A stretch of DNA of 64,000 bases from JASJCL01 sp050291585 (lineage in GTDB: Bacteria; Desulfobacterota; Desulfobacteria; Desulfobacterales; Desulfosarcinaceae): positions 6,146 through 70,145 of the forward strand of contig JBNKKA010000003.1 in NCBI GenBank assembly GCA_050291585.1. The letters run 5' to 3'. Shown here piece after piece: positions 1 to 8,675 of this stretch. Position 1 is the stretch's first letter, and every line of letters begins with the position of its first letter. Below the pieces are notes generated by a model. It had not been told where the DNA came from, ran no database searches, and worked only from the letters and a program-made list of their open reading frames with translations. The translations under genes and the position numbers were made by a program.

Positions 1-57
1 AACGCGGCCACGGTGGAGTTCATCATGACCCATTTCTTCAAATTCTATGGCCAATGA
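1..57 (+). CDS. C-terminal end of an upstream gene (partial)
   Basis: Frame 1 is open from the window edge and ends with TGA at 55-57, giving 18 residues that end in HFFKFYGQ. It could be the tail of a gene whose body lies outside the window. Nothing in so short a piece identifies a family, and a chance open frame of this length is quite possible. Confidence 0.35.
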   Translation, partial: NAATVEFIMTHFFKFYGQ

Positions 58-71
58 CAATTGGCCCGGCA

Positions 72-100
72 TTGACAAACCCTAGAGGCATCCATTAGAT
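72..100 (+). promoter_or_regulatory. Possible sigma-70 promoter for the glycan/export locus
   Basis: A perfect -35 box TTGACA lies at 72-77, followed after 17 bp by a poor -10 candidate TTAGAT at 95-100. It sits in the only non-coding gap upstream of the long run of + strand genes. The weak -10 makes this tentative. Confidence 0.3.
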
Positions 101-213
101 AGAGGTGTTTGGGGTCAATGCCCGGAAATTAGGCGGTTTTTACGGGTTTTGTCTTTCTTGCCCATATGATAGTCGAGTTGTGGCCCCTGGGTTGAATAGG
201 AGCAGGATCTGGC

Positions 214-765
214 GTGAAGTTCGAGCCCACCACTTTGACCAAAGCCCAGTTGGAAGCGGCCCTCGAACAGGTCGTCCGCCATCCCCACGGCAATGTTCAC
301 AAGGGCAAGCTGGTTCTGTCTCCGGCGGTATTCAACACCCCCGGGCGGGAGACCAATCTCCTGGTCAGCCGCTTCGCCTACCTGGACTGCACCGGCTCCA
401 TCCAGATCGGCCCCTGGTGCAACCTCAGCGCCCGTTGCCGCATCTACACCCACGACCACATGCACGCCGGCCGCCAGCCCCTCCTCGAAGTGGAGGAGCA
501 GCATGGGGTCATGTGGCAGGACAAGGTGATCGGCGGCGACGTCTGGGTCCACGACAACGCCCGCGTCCTCTACCAGGTAACCCGCATCCCCGACGGGGTG
601 GTGGTGGCCGCCGGAGCGGTGCTGACCCAGAATCCCGGACCCTATGAAATCTGGGGCGGCGTACCGGCGCGCAAGATCGGGGTGCGTTCCATGGCCGACC
701 CCGCCGAGGAGATGGCCAAGGCGGCCGCCAGGCGGTTTCGGTTACCACCAAAATCCACCTCCTGA
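214..765 (+). CDS. Hexapeptide-repeat (left-handed beta-helix) acyltransferase
   Basis: This 183-residue protein resembles the xenobiotic/NodL-type acetyltransferases that move acetyl or similar groups from acyl-CoA to sugar hydroxyls or amines. The central part has irregular hexapeptide turns, a histidine pair in YTHDHMHAG that fits the family's catalytic histidine, and the usual closing element GGVPARKIG near residue 150. The start is GTG 214, with AGGAG and AGGA upstream at 198-207. It is the first gene of a run of sugar-handling genes, with only 9 bp to the next start, so a role in decorating a glycan is likely. The real substrate cannot be read from the sequence. Confidence 0.8.
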   Translation: MKFEPTTLTKAQLEAALEQVVRHPHGNVHKGKLVLSPAVFNTPGRETNLLVSRFAYLDCTGSIQIGPWCNLSARCRIYTHDHMHAGRQPLLEVEEQHGVMWQDKVIGGDVWVHDNARVLYQVTRIPDGVVVAAGAVLTQNPGPYEIWGGVPARKIGVRSMADPAEEMAKAAARRFRLPPKSTS

Positions 766-774
766 AAGGCCACC

Positions 775-1977
775 ATGGCGCGCAACTCGACCTTCAACAT
801 CCTAATGTACTCCCACGACACCTATGGTCTGGGTCATATCCGCCGCACCATGGCCATCGCCGCCCACTTGAACCAGCCCAATACCAACATTCTGATCCTC
901 ACCGGGTCGCCCATCGCCGGACGCTTCACCTTCCCCGAACAGGTGGATTTCGTGCGTATCCCCGGAATGATCAAGAAGACCAACGAGGAGTACCGCCCGC
1001 TATCCATCAAGATCAACCCGCGCCACGCCTTGGATATCCGCCGCAACATCATCACCGCCACGGCCAAGACCTTTCAGCCGCGTCTGTTCATCGTTGACAA
1101 GGAGCCCTTCGGCCTCAAAAAGGAGGTCCTGCCCACCCTCCAGTGGTTGCGCCGCAGCCTGCCCCACAGCCGCACCATTCTCGGGTTGCGCGATGTGATG
1201 GACGACGCCCCCACGGTCATTGCAGATTGGAAGGAGAAAGGGGTCTACGAGATCCTTGATCAGCTCTATGATGAGATCTGGGTCTACGGGAACCAGGAAC
1301 TCTACGATCCCATCGTTGAGTACCAGATCCCTCCGGCCATCGGCGCCAAGATGTATTTCACCGGCTATATTCCGCGCAAGGTGCCCGACCGCAAGGGGGT
1401 CAAACAGGTTCGCCGTGAGCAGGGGGCCAACAATGGCGAGAAGCTGGTGGTGGTGACCACCGGCGGCGGCGGCGACGGCTACCCCGTCATGTCCACCTTT
1501 CTGGATGTCTTAGAGCAGCGCGCAGTCGAGGATAGGCCCGTGGGGTTCAAGAGCGTGCTCATCACCGGCCCCTTCATGCCCAAGCAGGATCGTCGGCGGT
1601 TGTTCAAACGCGCCCGCCGCCTGGGGGTGCGCACCTATCACTTCTATCGTCAGATGGAGAAGATCCTCTCCGCCGCCGATCTGGTGGTCTGCATGGGGGG
1701 TTACAACACCATCTGCGAAATCCTCTCCCAGAAAACCATCAGCCTGGTGATCCCCCGTGAAACCCCGCGCAAGGAGCAGTTGATCCGCGCCAAAGCCCTC
1801 CACAGCCAGCACCTCATCGACTACCTGCCCTGGAGCCAACTCGATCCCGGCCCCCTGGAAGCCAAACTGGAGATGATGCTGGCGGATCCCGAACCCTACC
1901 GGCAGGCCATTTCCGGGTTTCAACTGACCGGCATCGATGCCATGGTCAAACGCATCAGCCTGCACCGAGGGTGGTAA
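775..1977 (+). CDS. Predicted glycosyltransferase, COG4671-like (GT28/MurG-type fold)
   Basis: This 400-residue protein has the N-terminal YGLGHIRR element and the C-terminal CMGGYNTICEIL element of the COG4671 predicted glycosyltransferases, which share the two-lobed GT-B fold with MurG. The glycine-rich stretch VTTGGGGDGYP near residue 229 begins the nucleotide-sugar-binding half. No signal peptide or membrane segment is seen, so it should be cytosolic or loosely membrane-bound. The stop TAA shares a base with the ATG of the next gene (1977), which suggests translational coupling. A second member of the same family lies at 5057-6238. Donor and acceptor are unknown. Confidence 0.8.
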   Translation: MARNSTFNILMYSHDTYGLGHIRRTMAIAAHLNQPNTNILILTGSPIAGRFTFPEQVDFVRIPGMIKKTNEEYRPLSIKINPRHALDIRRNIITATAKTFQPRLFIVDKEPFGLKKEVLPTLQWLRRSLPHSRTILGLRDVMDDAPTVIADWKEKGVYEILDQLYDEIWVYGNQELYDPIVEYQIPPAIGAKMYFTGYIPRKVPDRKGVKQVRREQGANNGEKLVVVTTGGGGDGYPVMSTFLDVLEQRAVEDRPVGFKSVLITGPFMPKQDRRRLFKRARRLGVRTYHFYRQMEKILSAADLVVCMGGYNTICEILSQKTISLVIPRETPRKEQLIRAKALHSQHLIDYLPWSQLDPGPLEAKLEMMLADPEPYRQAISGFQLTGIDAMVKRISLHRGW

Positions 1978-3257
1978 TGAACGCTGCCAATCAAACGCCG
2001 GTCCTGGGCATGGTCCTCAAGGGCTACCCGCGCATCTCGGAAACCTTCATCTCCAACGAAATCCTCCTGCTAGAACAGCGCGGCATCCCCATTCACATCT
2101 TCTCCATGCGCCACCCCAGGGAAAGCTTCAGTCACGCCAGCATCAAGCAGATCAAGGCCCGCGTGGACTACCTTCCCCACACCATTGTGGGCCACCTGTC
2201 TCGGCTCCTGGCCCACAATGGGCGACTAGCCGCCCGGGAACCGCGGCGTTACGCCCGTGCCTTGGGCATCGCCATGCGTCGCTGGCGGCGGACGCACAAG
2301 AGCGCCACCTTGAAGCATCTGCTCCAGGCCGGCTATCTCACAGACCGGCTCCTGCCGGGCAGCGGGGTGGTTCATCTGCATGCCCATTTTGCCCACTCGC
2401 CCACTTCGGTGGCCATGTTTACCAGTTTTCTCAGCGGGCGGCCCTTCAGCTTTTTCGGCCACGCCAAGGATATTTACACTTCCGACCCGCGCCAACTGGC
2501 CGAGAAGATCCGTCTGGCGCGTTTCGTGGCCACCTGCACGCGCTACAACCGCGACCACCTCAGGCAGCTGGCTGGCGATACCGGCACACCGGTGCACTGC
2601 GTCTACCACGGCATCGACACGGATCTCTTCGACGCCGATCTGCGTCTTGAGGCTGTAGAGCCGCCATACGAGATCCTCACCGTGGCACGCATGACGGCCA
2701 AAAAAGGGCTTCCCACGGTTTACCAGAGCTTAAGGCTTCTTAAAGCTGCCGGCCTGCCCTTCCGTCACACCCTCATCGGGGACGGGGATGATCGCCACAT
2801 GCTGCTTCAGATGGTCCAGGATCTCGGGCTGAATGAGGAGTGCCGCTGGCTGGGGACCCTGGCCCATGGGGAAGTGATCGAACACTTCAAGCGCGCGCAC
2901 GTTTTTGTCCTGGGGTGCGAGGTGGCCGCCAATGGAGACCGCGACGGTATTCCCAACGTCCTGGTGGAGAGCATGGCCATGGGCGTGCCGGTGGTGGCAA
3001 CCAAGGTGTCGGCCATTCCCGAATTGGTGGTGGACGGTGCCCATGGTCTCCTGGTGCCCTCCAAGGATCCCGGGGCCCTGGCCGACGGCCTAACCCGCAT
3101 CCTCACCGATGTCGACCTGCGCCAACGGGTGATTCCCGCCGCCAGGCAGCGGGTGCGCAGCCATTTCGACAACCGGGTCCTCATCGATCAGCTGGCAGGC
3201 CATTACCAGGACCACATCCCCGAGCTGGGGCAAACCGCTTCCCGACGCCTGTCATGA
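1977..3257 (+). CDS. GT4-family glycosyltransferase
   Basis: The protein of about 426 residues has the GT-B layout of family GT4. A C-terminal nucleotide-sugar lobe opens with ILTVARMTAKKGLPT and contains DGIPNVLVESMAMGVPVVAT, the usual EX7E-type region. The N-terminal lobe has HLHAHFAHSP, typical of exopolysaccharide and colanic-acid-type transferases. The ATG at 1977 overlaps the upstream stop; a GTG at 1971 in the same frame is an alternative start. The stop overlaps the next ATG by ATGA at 3254. It probably adds one sugar in the pathway built by this locus. The specific sugar cannot be inferred. Confidence 0.85.
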   Translation: MNAANQTPVLGMVLKGYPRISETFISNEILLLEQRGIPIHIFSMRHPRESFSHASIKQIKARVDYLPHTIVGHLSRLLAHNGRLAAREPRRYARALGIAMRRWRRTHKSATLKHLLQAGYLTDRLLPGSGVVHLHAHFAHSPTSVAMFTSFLSGRPFSFFGHAKDIYTSDPRQLAEKIRLARFVATCTRYNRDHLRQLAGDTGTPVHCVYHGIDTDLFDADLRLEAVEPPYEILTVARMTAKKGLPTVYQSLRLLKAAGLPFRHTLIGDGDDRHMLLQMVQDLGLNEECRWLGTLAHGEVIEHFKRAHVFVLGCEVAANGDRDGIPNVLVESMAMGVPVVATKVSAIPELVVDGAHGLLVPSKDPGALADGLTRILTDVDLRQRVIPAARQRVRSHFDNRVLIDQLAGHYQDHIPELGQTASRRLS

Positions 3258-4396
3258 AGCCGCCCCTGCGGCCGCCGATGCGGATCGCCTTTTACGCACC
3301 CTTCAAACCCCTGGGCCACCCCAACCCCTCCGGCGACCTGGTGATCGCCACGGGGCTAGTGGATTATCTGCACAGCAGGGGCATTCAGGTAAAAGTCGCC
3401 AGCAGGCTGCGGGCCCGCTGGATCTACCGGCGTCCCCAGCTGTGGTTGCAGGCCTTAAAAGCGTATCGCGAGGCGCTGGATCTATGTCGCCGCTGGCGCC
3501 CTCACCTGTGGTTGACCTACCACACCTACTACAAGGCCCCGGATCTCCTGGGACCGGGGGTTTGCAAACGCCTGGGTATCCCTTATCTTATCTTTCAAGG
3601 CATATACGCCACCAAGCGCCGACGGCAACCGGCGACGGCGCCGGGGTTCTATCTCAACCGCCGGGCTCTCCTGGCGGCCAAGCACCTCTTTACCAATCGC
3701 CGTCTGGATGAGGTCAACCTCCTGCGTCTGCGCAGTCGTCAACAGATCAGCTACGTGCCCCCGGGGATCTTCCCGGATGACTTTGTCAAGGATATAGAAG
3801 CCGGCCTAAACCTGCGCGAGAAATGGGGTCTCGGGGACGCAGCCGTGATCCTCAGCGCCGCCATGTTTCGCCGCGACGTAAAGACCCAGGGGCTCCTCTG
3901 GCTCATGGATTGTCTCGGGACGCTGGCCAGATCAGGACGCCATTTTCGGCTTGTCATCGCCGGCGACGGTCCCTGCCGGGGGGCGTTGGAACTAGCGGCC
4001 AAACAGTGTCTCCCCGGTCGGGTGCGCTTTGTGGGACAGATCCCCAGAGCGAAAATGGCCGCCTTTTACAGCGCCGGCGATCTTTTTGCTTTCCCGGGGA
4101 TCCGTGAATCTCTGGGGATGGTTTATCTCGAAGCCCAGGCCTGCGGCTTGCCAGTGGTGGCCTTTGCCAATGGCGGCATCCCCGAGGTGGTCGCCCATGG
4201 GGAGAGTGGTTTTTTAAGCACTCCTTTTAACCAGGCGGCCTTCGCCGCCCGGGTGGATGCCTTGCTCACTGACGCTGCGCTGCGTTCCCGTATGGGTCGC
4301 TCAGCCGCCCGACGGGTGAGGGCTCACCACGATCTGGGGAGGAACTACAGTCAGGTGTTGGCCTCTTTGGAGCGGATTCATGCCCAGTCAAGCTAG
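3254..4396 (+). CDS. GT4-family glycosyltransferase
   Basis: This second GT4-like transferase has about 380 residues when started at ATG 3254, which overlaps the upstream TGA. The frame stays open far upstream, but that part only shadows the previous gene. The N-terminal lobe begins MRIAFYAPFKPLGHPNPSGD, where the GHPNPSGD loop is typical of the acceptor side. The C-terminal lobe has ILSAAMFRRDVKTQG, then GIRESLGMVYLEAQACGLPVV with the EX7E-type glutamates, and NGGIPEVV. The 3' end overlaps the next gene by 17 bp. Specificity is unknown. Confidence 0.85.
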   Translation: MKPPLRPPMRIAFYAPFKPLGHPNPSGDLVIATGLVDYLHSRGIQVKVASRLRARWIYRRPQLWLQALKAYREALDLCRRWRPHLWLTYHTYYKAPDLLGPGVCKRLGIPYLIFQGIYATKRRRQPATAPGFYLNRRALLAAKHLFTNRRLDEVNLLRLRSRQQISYVPPGIFPDDFVKDIEAGLNLREKWGLGDAAVILSAAMFRRDVKTQGLLWLMDCLGTLARSGRHFRLVIAGDGPCRGALELAAKQCLPGRVRFVGQIPRAKMAAFYSAGDLFAFPGIRESLGMVYLEAQACGLPVVAFANGGIPEVVAHGESGFLSTPFNQAAFAARVDALLTDAALRSRMGRSAARRVRAHHDLGRNYSQVLASLERIHAQSS

Positions 4397-5018
4397 CCGC
4401 CTAACCCGTTTCGGCCTCATTCGCCACGCCGCCACGGAATGGAACCTGGCCAAGCGGATCCAGGGGCGGAGCGATCTGCCCCTCTGCGATTCGGGACGCG
4501 CCGACGCCCAAGCCTGGGGTCGACGTTTAACCCGTCTGCCCTGGGACCGGCTGGTGACTAGCCCCCTCATGCGAGCGTACGAAACAGGCCGGTTGATCAA
4601 CACTCACTTGGATTTGCCCTGTCTCAGGGATGCACGCCTGGGTGAACAGAGTTGGGGTAAATGGGAGGGCCGCAGCCTGGCCTGGATCGAGGATCGTTTG
4701 GCGACTCTGCCGCCTGGACCGGCTACTCGCGGGTGGACTTTCTGCCCCCCTGGCGGCGAATCGCGCAACCGCGTATGGCGCCGCAGCCAGGCCGCCCTGG
4801 TGGATCTGTCCCGCTGGTTCCCGGGGGAAACCCTCCTCGTGGTGGTCCACGGCGGGGTGCTCAAGTCCCTGCTTTATCGCCTGTATCAGCGGGCGTTTAT
4901 GCCCCATGAAAAGCGGCTCCTGGGCCATCGCCGTCTCCACTTTCTCTTCGGGGATGGTGTCCGCCTGTGGCCCGGACCTGTGAATGCCTTGAATTTGGAA
5001 GGGGCGGGTACTATTTAA
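4380..5018 (+). CDS. Histidine phosphatase family protein (PGM/CobC-like)
   Basis: This 212-residue protein has the family signature LIRHAATEWN near residue 13 (the histidine that is phosphorylated), a conserved acidic position in LGEQSWGKWEGRS, and the second catalytic histidine in LVVVHGGVLKSLL. Members include phosphoglycerate mutases, alpha-ribazole phosphatases and sugar-phosphate phosphatases. Sitting among glycosyltransferases and overlapping the gene before it, it more likely dephosphorylates a sugar phosphate or a pathway intermediate than acts in glycolysis. That is inference from context. Confidence 0.8.
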   Translation: MPSQASRLTRFGLIRHAATEWNLAKRIQGRSDLPLCDSGRADAQAWGRRLTRLPWDRLVTSPLMRAYETGRLINTHLDLPCLRDARLGEQSWGKWEGRSLAWIEDRLATLPPGPATRGWTFCPPGGESRNRVWRRSQAALVDLSRWFPGETLLVVVHGGVLKSLLYRLYQRAFMPHEKRLLGHRRLHFLFGDGVRLWPGPVNALNLEGAGTI

Positions 5019-5056
5019 TCTCAGTCTTCGCTTTGACAGAAGGGAAACAGCCTGTT

Positions 5057-6238
5057 TTGAAGATCGCCGTTTATTGTCAGCACGTTCTTGGAATAGGGCA
5101 CTTTTTTCGGGTCCTGGAGCTTTGCCGCGCACTCCTGGTCGAGCATGAGGTGCTTCTAATCACCGGGGGCGAGGGGGTGATGGTGCCCCTGCCGGAAGGC
5201 TTGCGTCGCTTCGAGCTGCCCGCCCTGATGATGGACGCCGATTTCAAAGGCATTTACGCCACCGACGCCGGTACGGATGTGGAAACCATTAAGGCGCGTC
5301 GCCGGGATTCGCTCATGGCGTTGATGCGCTCCGAACGGCCCCATCTGTTTCTCATCGAACTCTATCCCTTTGGCCGCAAGGCCTTCCGATTCGAGCTGGA
5401 ACCGGTGCTTGAGGGCATCCAAGATGGCCTGCTACCCCCCTGCCGGGTGGTGTGCAGCCTGCGCGACATTCTCGTGGAGAAAACGGACACCGCCGCCTAC
5501 GAGGCGCGCGTGCTCAAGCAGTTGGAGCGCTTTGACGCTCTCTTGGTGCATGGTGACCCGACGGTGATCACCCTGGACGAGACCTTCGGTGCCGTGGACC
5601 GGATCGATATTCCCCTGATCTATACGGGCTACATCACTTCCCGACCATCGTCCCACGCACGCGCCGCGGAACGTGAACGCCTGGGTCTGACCAAGGAAGA
5701 TCGCCTGGTGGTGGTCAGCGCCGGCGGGGGCAAGGTGGGTGACCCTCTCATGGCCGCCGCGGTGGGCGCTTTTGAGCGCCTGGGCGCGGATCCGCGCCTG
5801 CACATGCATCTGATTGCCGGTCCCTATGGAGATGCGGATCTGTTCCAGGCGCTGCTGGATAAGGCCGATCGGCGTCTCACTATTGAACGCTTCAACGAGC
5901 ACTTCCTGGAGCTCCTCACGGCGGCCGACCTGTCGGTGAGCATGGGGGGCTACAACACCTGCATGAACCTGCTGGCCGCTCAGGTCCCCCGCGCCCTCAT
6001 CTGGCCCTTCGCCCAGAATCGCGAGCAGCGTCTGCGGGTGGAGCGCCTCATGGGCCAAGCGCCATTGCATCTGCTGACCGATGCGGATCTCACCGCTGAG
6101 AGGCTGGCGGAGCGGGTGAGCCTTCTGCTGGATCAACCACCCGGACCTGCGGGAGGGGTGCGTCTGGATGGGGCCGAGGCCAGCGCCCGCTGGGTTTCCG
6201 ACTGGCTGGGATCCAGATCAAAGGAGGCGGCCCCATGA
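5057..6238 (+). CDS. Predicted glycosyltransferase, COG4671-like
   Basis: This is a second member of the family seen at 775-1977. It has the matching N-terminal element VLGIGHFFRVLELC and the C-terminal SMGGYNTCMNLLA. The best start is TTG 5057, giving MKIAVYCQHVLGIGH and about 393 residues. It is preceded by AGAAGGGA at 5038-5045. An ATG at 4967 in frame lies inside the previous gene and would add residues without family resemblance. The stop overlaps the next ATG (6235). It may act on the same glycan as its paralogue, or form a second step with a similar donor. Confidence 0.78.
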   Translation: MKIAVYCQHVLGIGHFFRVLELCRALLVEHEVLLITGGEGVMVPLPEGLRRFELPALMMDADFKGIYATDAGTDVETIKARRRDSLMALMRSERPHLFLIELYPFGRKAFRFELEPVLEGIQDGLLPPCRVVCSLRDILVEKTDTAAYEARVLKQLERFDALLVHGDPTVITLDETFGAVDRIDIPLIYTGYITSRPSSHARAAERERLGLTKEDRLVVVSAGGGKVGDPLMAAAVGAFERLGADPRLHMHLIAGPYGDADLFQALLDKADRRLTIERFNEHFLELLTAADLSVSMGGYNTCMNLLAAQVPRALIWPFAQNREQRLRVERLMGQAPLHLLTDADLTAERLAERVSLLLDQPPGPAGGVRLDGAEASARWVSDWLGSRSKEAAP

Positions 6239-7059
6239 ATGCGACCCCATCCAGCATATATAAAAAGTTGCCGGACGATATAGGGCAACGTCTGCAGCGG
6301 GTTCTCAACCAAGCTAAGGCTGCCTGCGCCGTCAATCAGCCCGCCACGGTCTGGTTCCGGGCCGACGACATCGGCGTCCCCGGGCAGCAGTTCGAGCAGA
6401 TGCTGGCTGTGTTTGCCGCCCACCATGTACCCCTGGCCCTGGCGGTGGTGCCCACCTGGTTGACACCTCCACGCTGGGAAGGGCTGCAGGCCCAGGGCCG
6501 GAATGGCGCCCATCTGTGGGGCTGGCACCAACACGGCTGGCGCCACGCCAACCACGAGCCCGCGGGCAAGAAACAGGAGTTCGGACCTGCCCGGACTGCC
6601 GCTGCCCTGCATGCCGACCTGGCCCGTGGGCGTCGCCGCTTGGAAGAGATCATGGGGGACGATTTTCTGCCCCTGTTCACCCCACCCTGGAACCGCTGCT
6701 CCCGGCTAGCTCTGGAGCAACTTCAAGGCCTGGGATTTCAAGCCGTGTCGCGCAGCGTTGGTGCCAAACCCCAGGTACAGGCAGGTTTTTTTGACCTCGT
6801 CGTGAACGTGGATCTGCACACCCGCAAGGCCATCAATGCACAGGCAGATTGGACGGATCTTATGGCTGATCTGGAAAACGCCCTCATCTCCGGCTGGTGC
6901 GGCATCATGCTCCACCACCAGCGCATGAACGCCACCGCTTTTGACTTTCTCGACATTCTGCTGCAACATATGGTGAAACAACAGTATTTCAGGATCGTAC
7001 ACCTTCGGACACTTCTTGAAACACCCGCACTCCTCCCAGTGGAAGGAGCCGCAACCTGA
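6235..7059 (+). CDS. Polysaccharide deacetylase-like protein
   Basis: The 274-residue protein has the features of NodB-type or COG3233-type metal-dependent deacetylases. An aspartate pair in VWFRADDIG near residue 40 fits the catalytic and metal-ligand aspartates. The histidine cluster GWHQHGWRHANH near residues 97-107 fits the metal-binding histidines, and FTPPWNR matches a later family motif. No signal peptide is evident, so it may act on a lipid-linked or cytosolic glycan. Its ATG overlaps the previous stop. It probably removes an N- or O-acetyl group, with the substrate unknown. Confidence 0.75.
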   Translation: MNATPSSIYKKLPDDIGQRLQRVLNQAKAACAVNQPATVWFRADDIGVPGQQFEQMLAVFAAHHVPLALAVVPTWLTPPRWEGLQAQGRNGAHLWGWHQHGWRHANHEPAGKKQEFGPARTAAALHADLARGRRRLEEIMGDDFLPLFTPPWNRCSRLALEQLQGLGFQAVSRSVGAKPQVQAGFFDLVVNVDLHTRKAINAQADWTDLMADLENALISGWCGIMLHHQRMNATAFDFLDILLQHMVKQQYFRIVHLRTLLETPALLPVEGAAT

Positions 7060-7076
7060 CCGAGAAAGCGTCTGCC

Positions 7077-7808
7077 ATGCCGTCAGATCCACCGATCTTG
7101 CCCCGCGGGGATGTTGCCCCGGTTTCAGCATCAGCCGTGGCTGATTCAGCCGCCTCAGTGCATCGCCTCGTGGTGTTGCCCTTTCGCAAATCGGTGGAGA
7201 TCGCCTTAAAAAGCATTCAAGTGCGTTTTTTCCGCTCCCTGGTAACCACCCTCAGTCTCGTGCTGGCCATCGCCTTTTTGAGTTTCGTCAACGTGGGCAA
7301 CGACGTGGGCAACGGGCTCCTGTCCACCGGCAACGGCGAGTATTTCCGTCTGCTGGTGGATGCGGGCTACGATCTCTCGCCGGGAGACCTGCGTGTGGAC
7401 AGCAGCCCCAAGCAGCGCTGGATCGTCATCCTCAGTCTGCTGGTGTGTGTGGTGGGCATCGTCAACGCCCAACTCATGGCGGTTACTGAGCGCTTTCGTG
7501 AGATCGGAACCATGAAGTGTCTGGGGGCCCTGGACCGCTTCATCCTGCGCCTCTTTTTCCTCGAAGCAGGTCTCCAGGGCATCATTGGTGCCGCCGTGGG
7601 CGCCCTCGCCGGAGGGGGCTGCGCGTTGCTCAGCGCCTGGTTGCGCTATGGTTCGGGGGCCATCGCCCAGGTGAGCTGGACCAGTGTGCTGGCCTCCATG
7701 GGGGTTGCCGTTTGTGCCGGCTGCATCCTAAGCATCGTCGGTGTCTTCTACCCGGCCCTGGTGGCGGCGCGCATGCAGCCGGTGGAGGCCATGCGGGTGG
7801 AGCAATAG
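7077..7808 (+). CDS. Short FtsX/MacB-type ABC transporter permease
   Basis: This 243-residue protein has the four-helix FtsX permease layout. A first membrane segment lies around residues 57-75, and a block of three segments runs from about residue 115 to the end. The typical cytosolic element VTERFREIGTMKCLGA sits between segments 2 and 3, and the family's closing PALVAARMQPVEAMR is present. The periplasmic part between segments 1 and 2 is only about 45 residues, whereas MacB and LolC/E permeases carry a domain of some 200. It lies just before an ABC ATPase and a giant FtsX fusion protein, and probably pairs with them. Confidence 0.82.
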   Translation: MPSDPPILPRGDVAPVSASAVADSAASVHRLVVLPFRKSVEIALKSIQVRFFRSLVTTLSLVLAIAFLSFVNVGNDVGNGLLSTGNGEYFRLLVDAGYDLSPGDLRVDSSPKQRWIVILSLLVCVVGIVNAQLMAVTERFREIGTMKCLGALDRFILRLFFLEAGLQGIIGAAVGALAGGGCALLSAWLRYGSGAIAQVSWTSVLASMGVAVCAGCILSIVGVFYPALVAARMQPVEAMRVEQ

Positions 7809-7933
7809 GGGGCGGGATTGGTGTGAGATTCATTGTTCAGGCAGATGTCAGGTCGTTGGTTAGGGGTTGCCACGCTTCGTGCTCGCAAACCTGACCGCGA
7901 TTGTACCCAGTGTCATTGATACGGGATCCTAAT

Positions 7934-8671
7934 ATGACGGTAGAGAGCCACATTGTGCGGGTCACCGGGGTTACCAAGGCCTTTCAGTCGGGCAAGCTCT
8001 CGGTCCAGGCCCTTAAAGGCATCGATTTGGAGATCAGCGCTGGCGAGTATATCTCCATCATGGGCCCCTCCGGGTCGGGCAAGAGCACCCTCTTCAACAT
8101 GATCGGCGGTTTGGACAAGCCCACCACGGGCAAGGTCTATATCGACGAGGTGGATGTCTCCCAATTGGACGCCTACGAGCTGGCCTGGCTGCGCTGCCGT
8201 AAAATCGGCTACATTTTTCAGACCTTCAACATTATCCAGGTGATGACGGCCCTTGAGAACGTGACGCTGCCCATGACCTTCGCTGGGATCGGGAACGACG
8301 AAGCTGTGGAGCGCGGCATGGCCCTCCTAGACACGGTGGGCCTGGCCGACCGCTTCCAACATAAGCCTTTTGAGTTGTCTGGCGGCCAGCAGCAGCGGGT
8401 GGCCGTGGCTAGGGCTCTGGCCAACGACCCGGCCATCATTCTGGCCGACGAGCCCACCGGCAACCTCGATTTGACCACCGGCGAGGAGATCATCGCCCTG
8501 CTTAAAAAACTGAGTCACGAACGCCAGGTGACCGTCATCAGCGCCACTCACGATTTCAAGATGCTCAACGTCTCCGACCGAGTGGTCTGGATCCGCGACG
8601 GGCGGGTGGACAAAATCGAAAAGCGCGACGAACTCTCCATCTCCATCGGCCAGATCGACACGAGGGAATAG
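7934..8671 (+). CDS. ABC transporter ATP-binding protein, LolD/MacB type
   Basis: The protein of about 245 residues has all ABC ATPase motifs in order: Walker A GPSGSGKST, Q-loop YIFQTFNII, signature LSGGQQQRVAVARAL, Walker B ILADEPTGNLD and the switch histidine in VISATHD. The closest types are the LolD, MacB and FtsE ATPases, which serve FtsX-like permeases. The start ATG 7934 gives a normal N-terminus (MTVESHIVRVTGV); a TTG at 7901 would add 11 residues. It follows the short permease by about 125 bp and precedes the giant permease by 4 bp. It should energise both. Confidence 0.92.
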   Translation: MTVESHIVRVTGVTKAFQSGKLSVQALKGIDLEISAGEYISIMGPSGSGKSTLFNMIGGLDKPTTGKVYIDEVDVSQLDAYELAWLRCRKIGYIFQTFNIIQVMTALENVTLPMTFAGIGNDEAVERGMALLDTVGLADRFQHKPFELSGGQQQRVAVARALANDPAIILADEPTGNLDLTTGEEIIALLKKLSHERQVTVISATHDFKMLNVSDRVVWIRDGRVDKIEKRDELSISIGQIDTRE

Positions 8672-8675
8672 ACCC

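Noticed and set aside
2840..3253. Upstream extension of the second GT4 gene
   Set aside because: The extension overlaps the previous glycosyltransferase gene and is Pro/Arg/Gly-rich. The ATG at 3254, overlapping the upstream stop, is the natural start.
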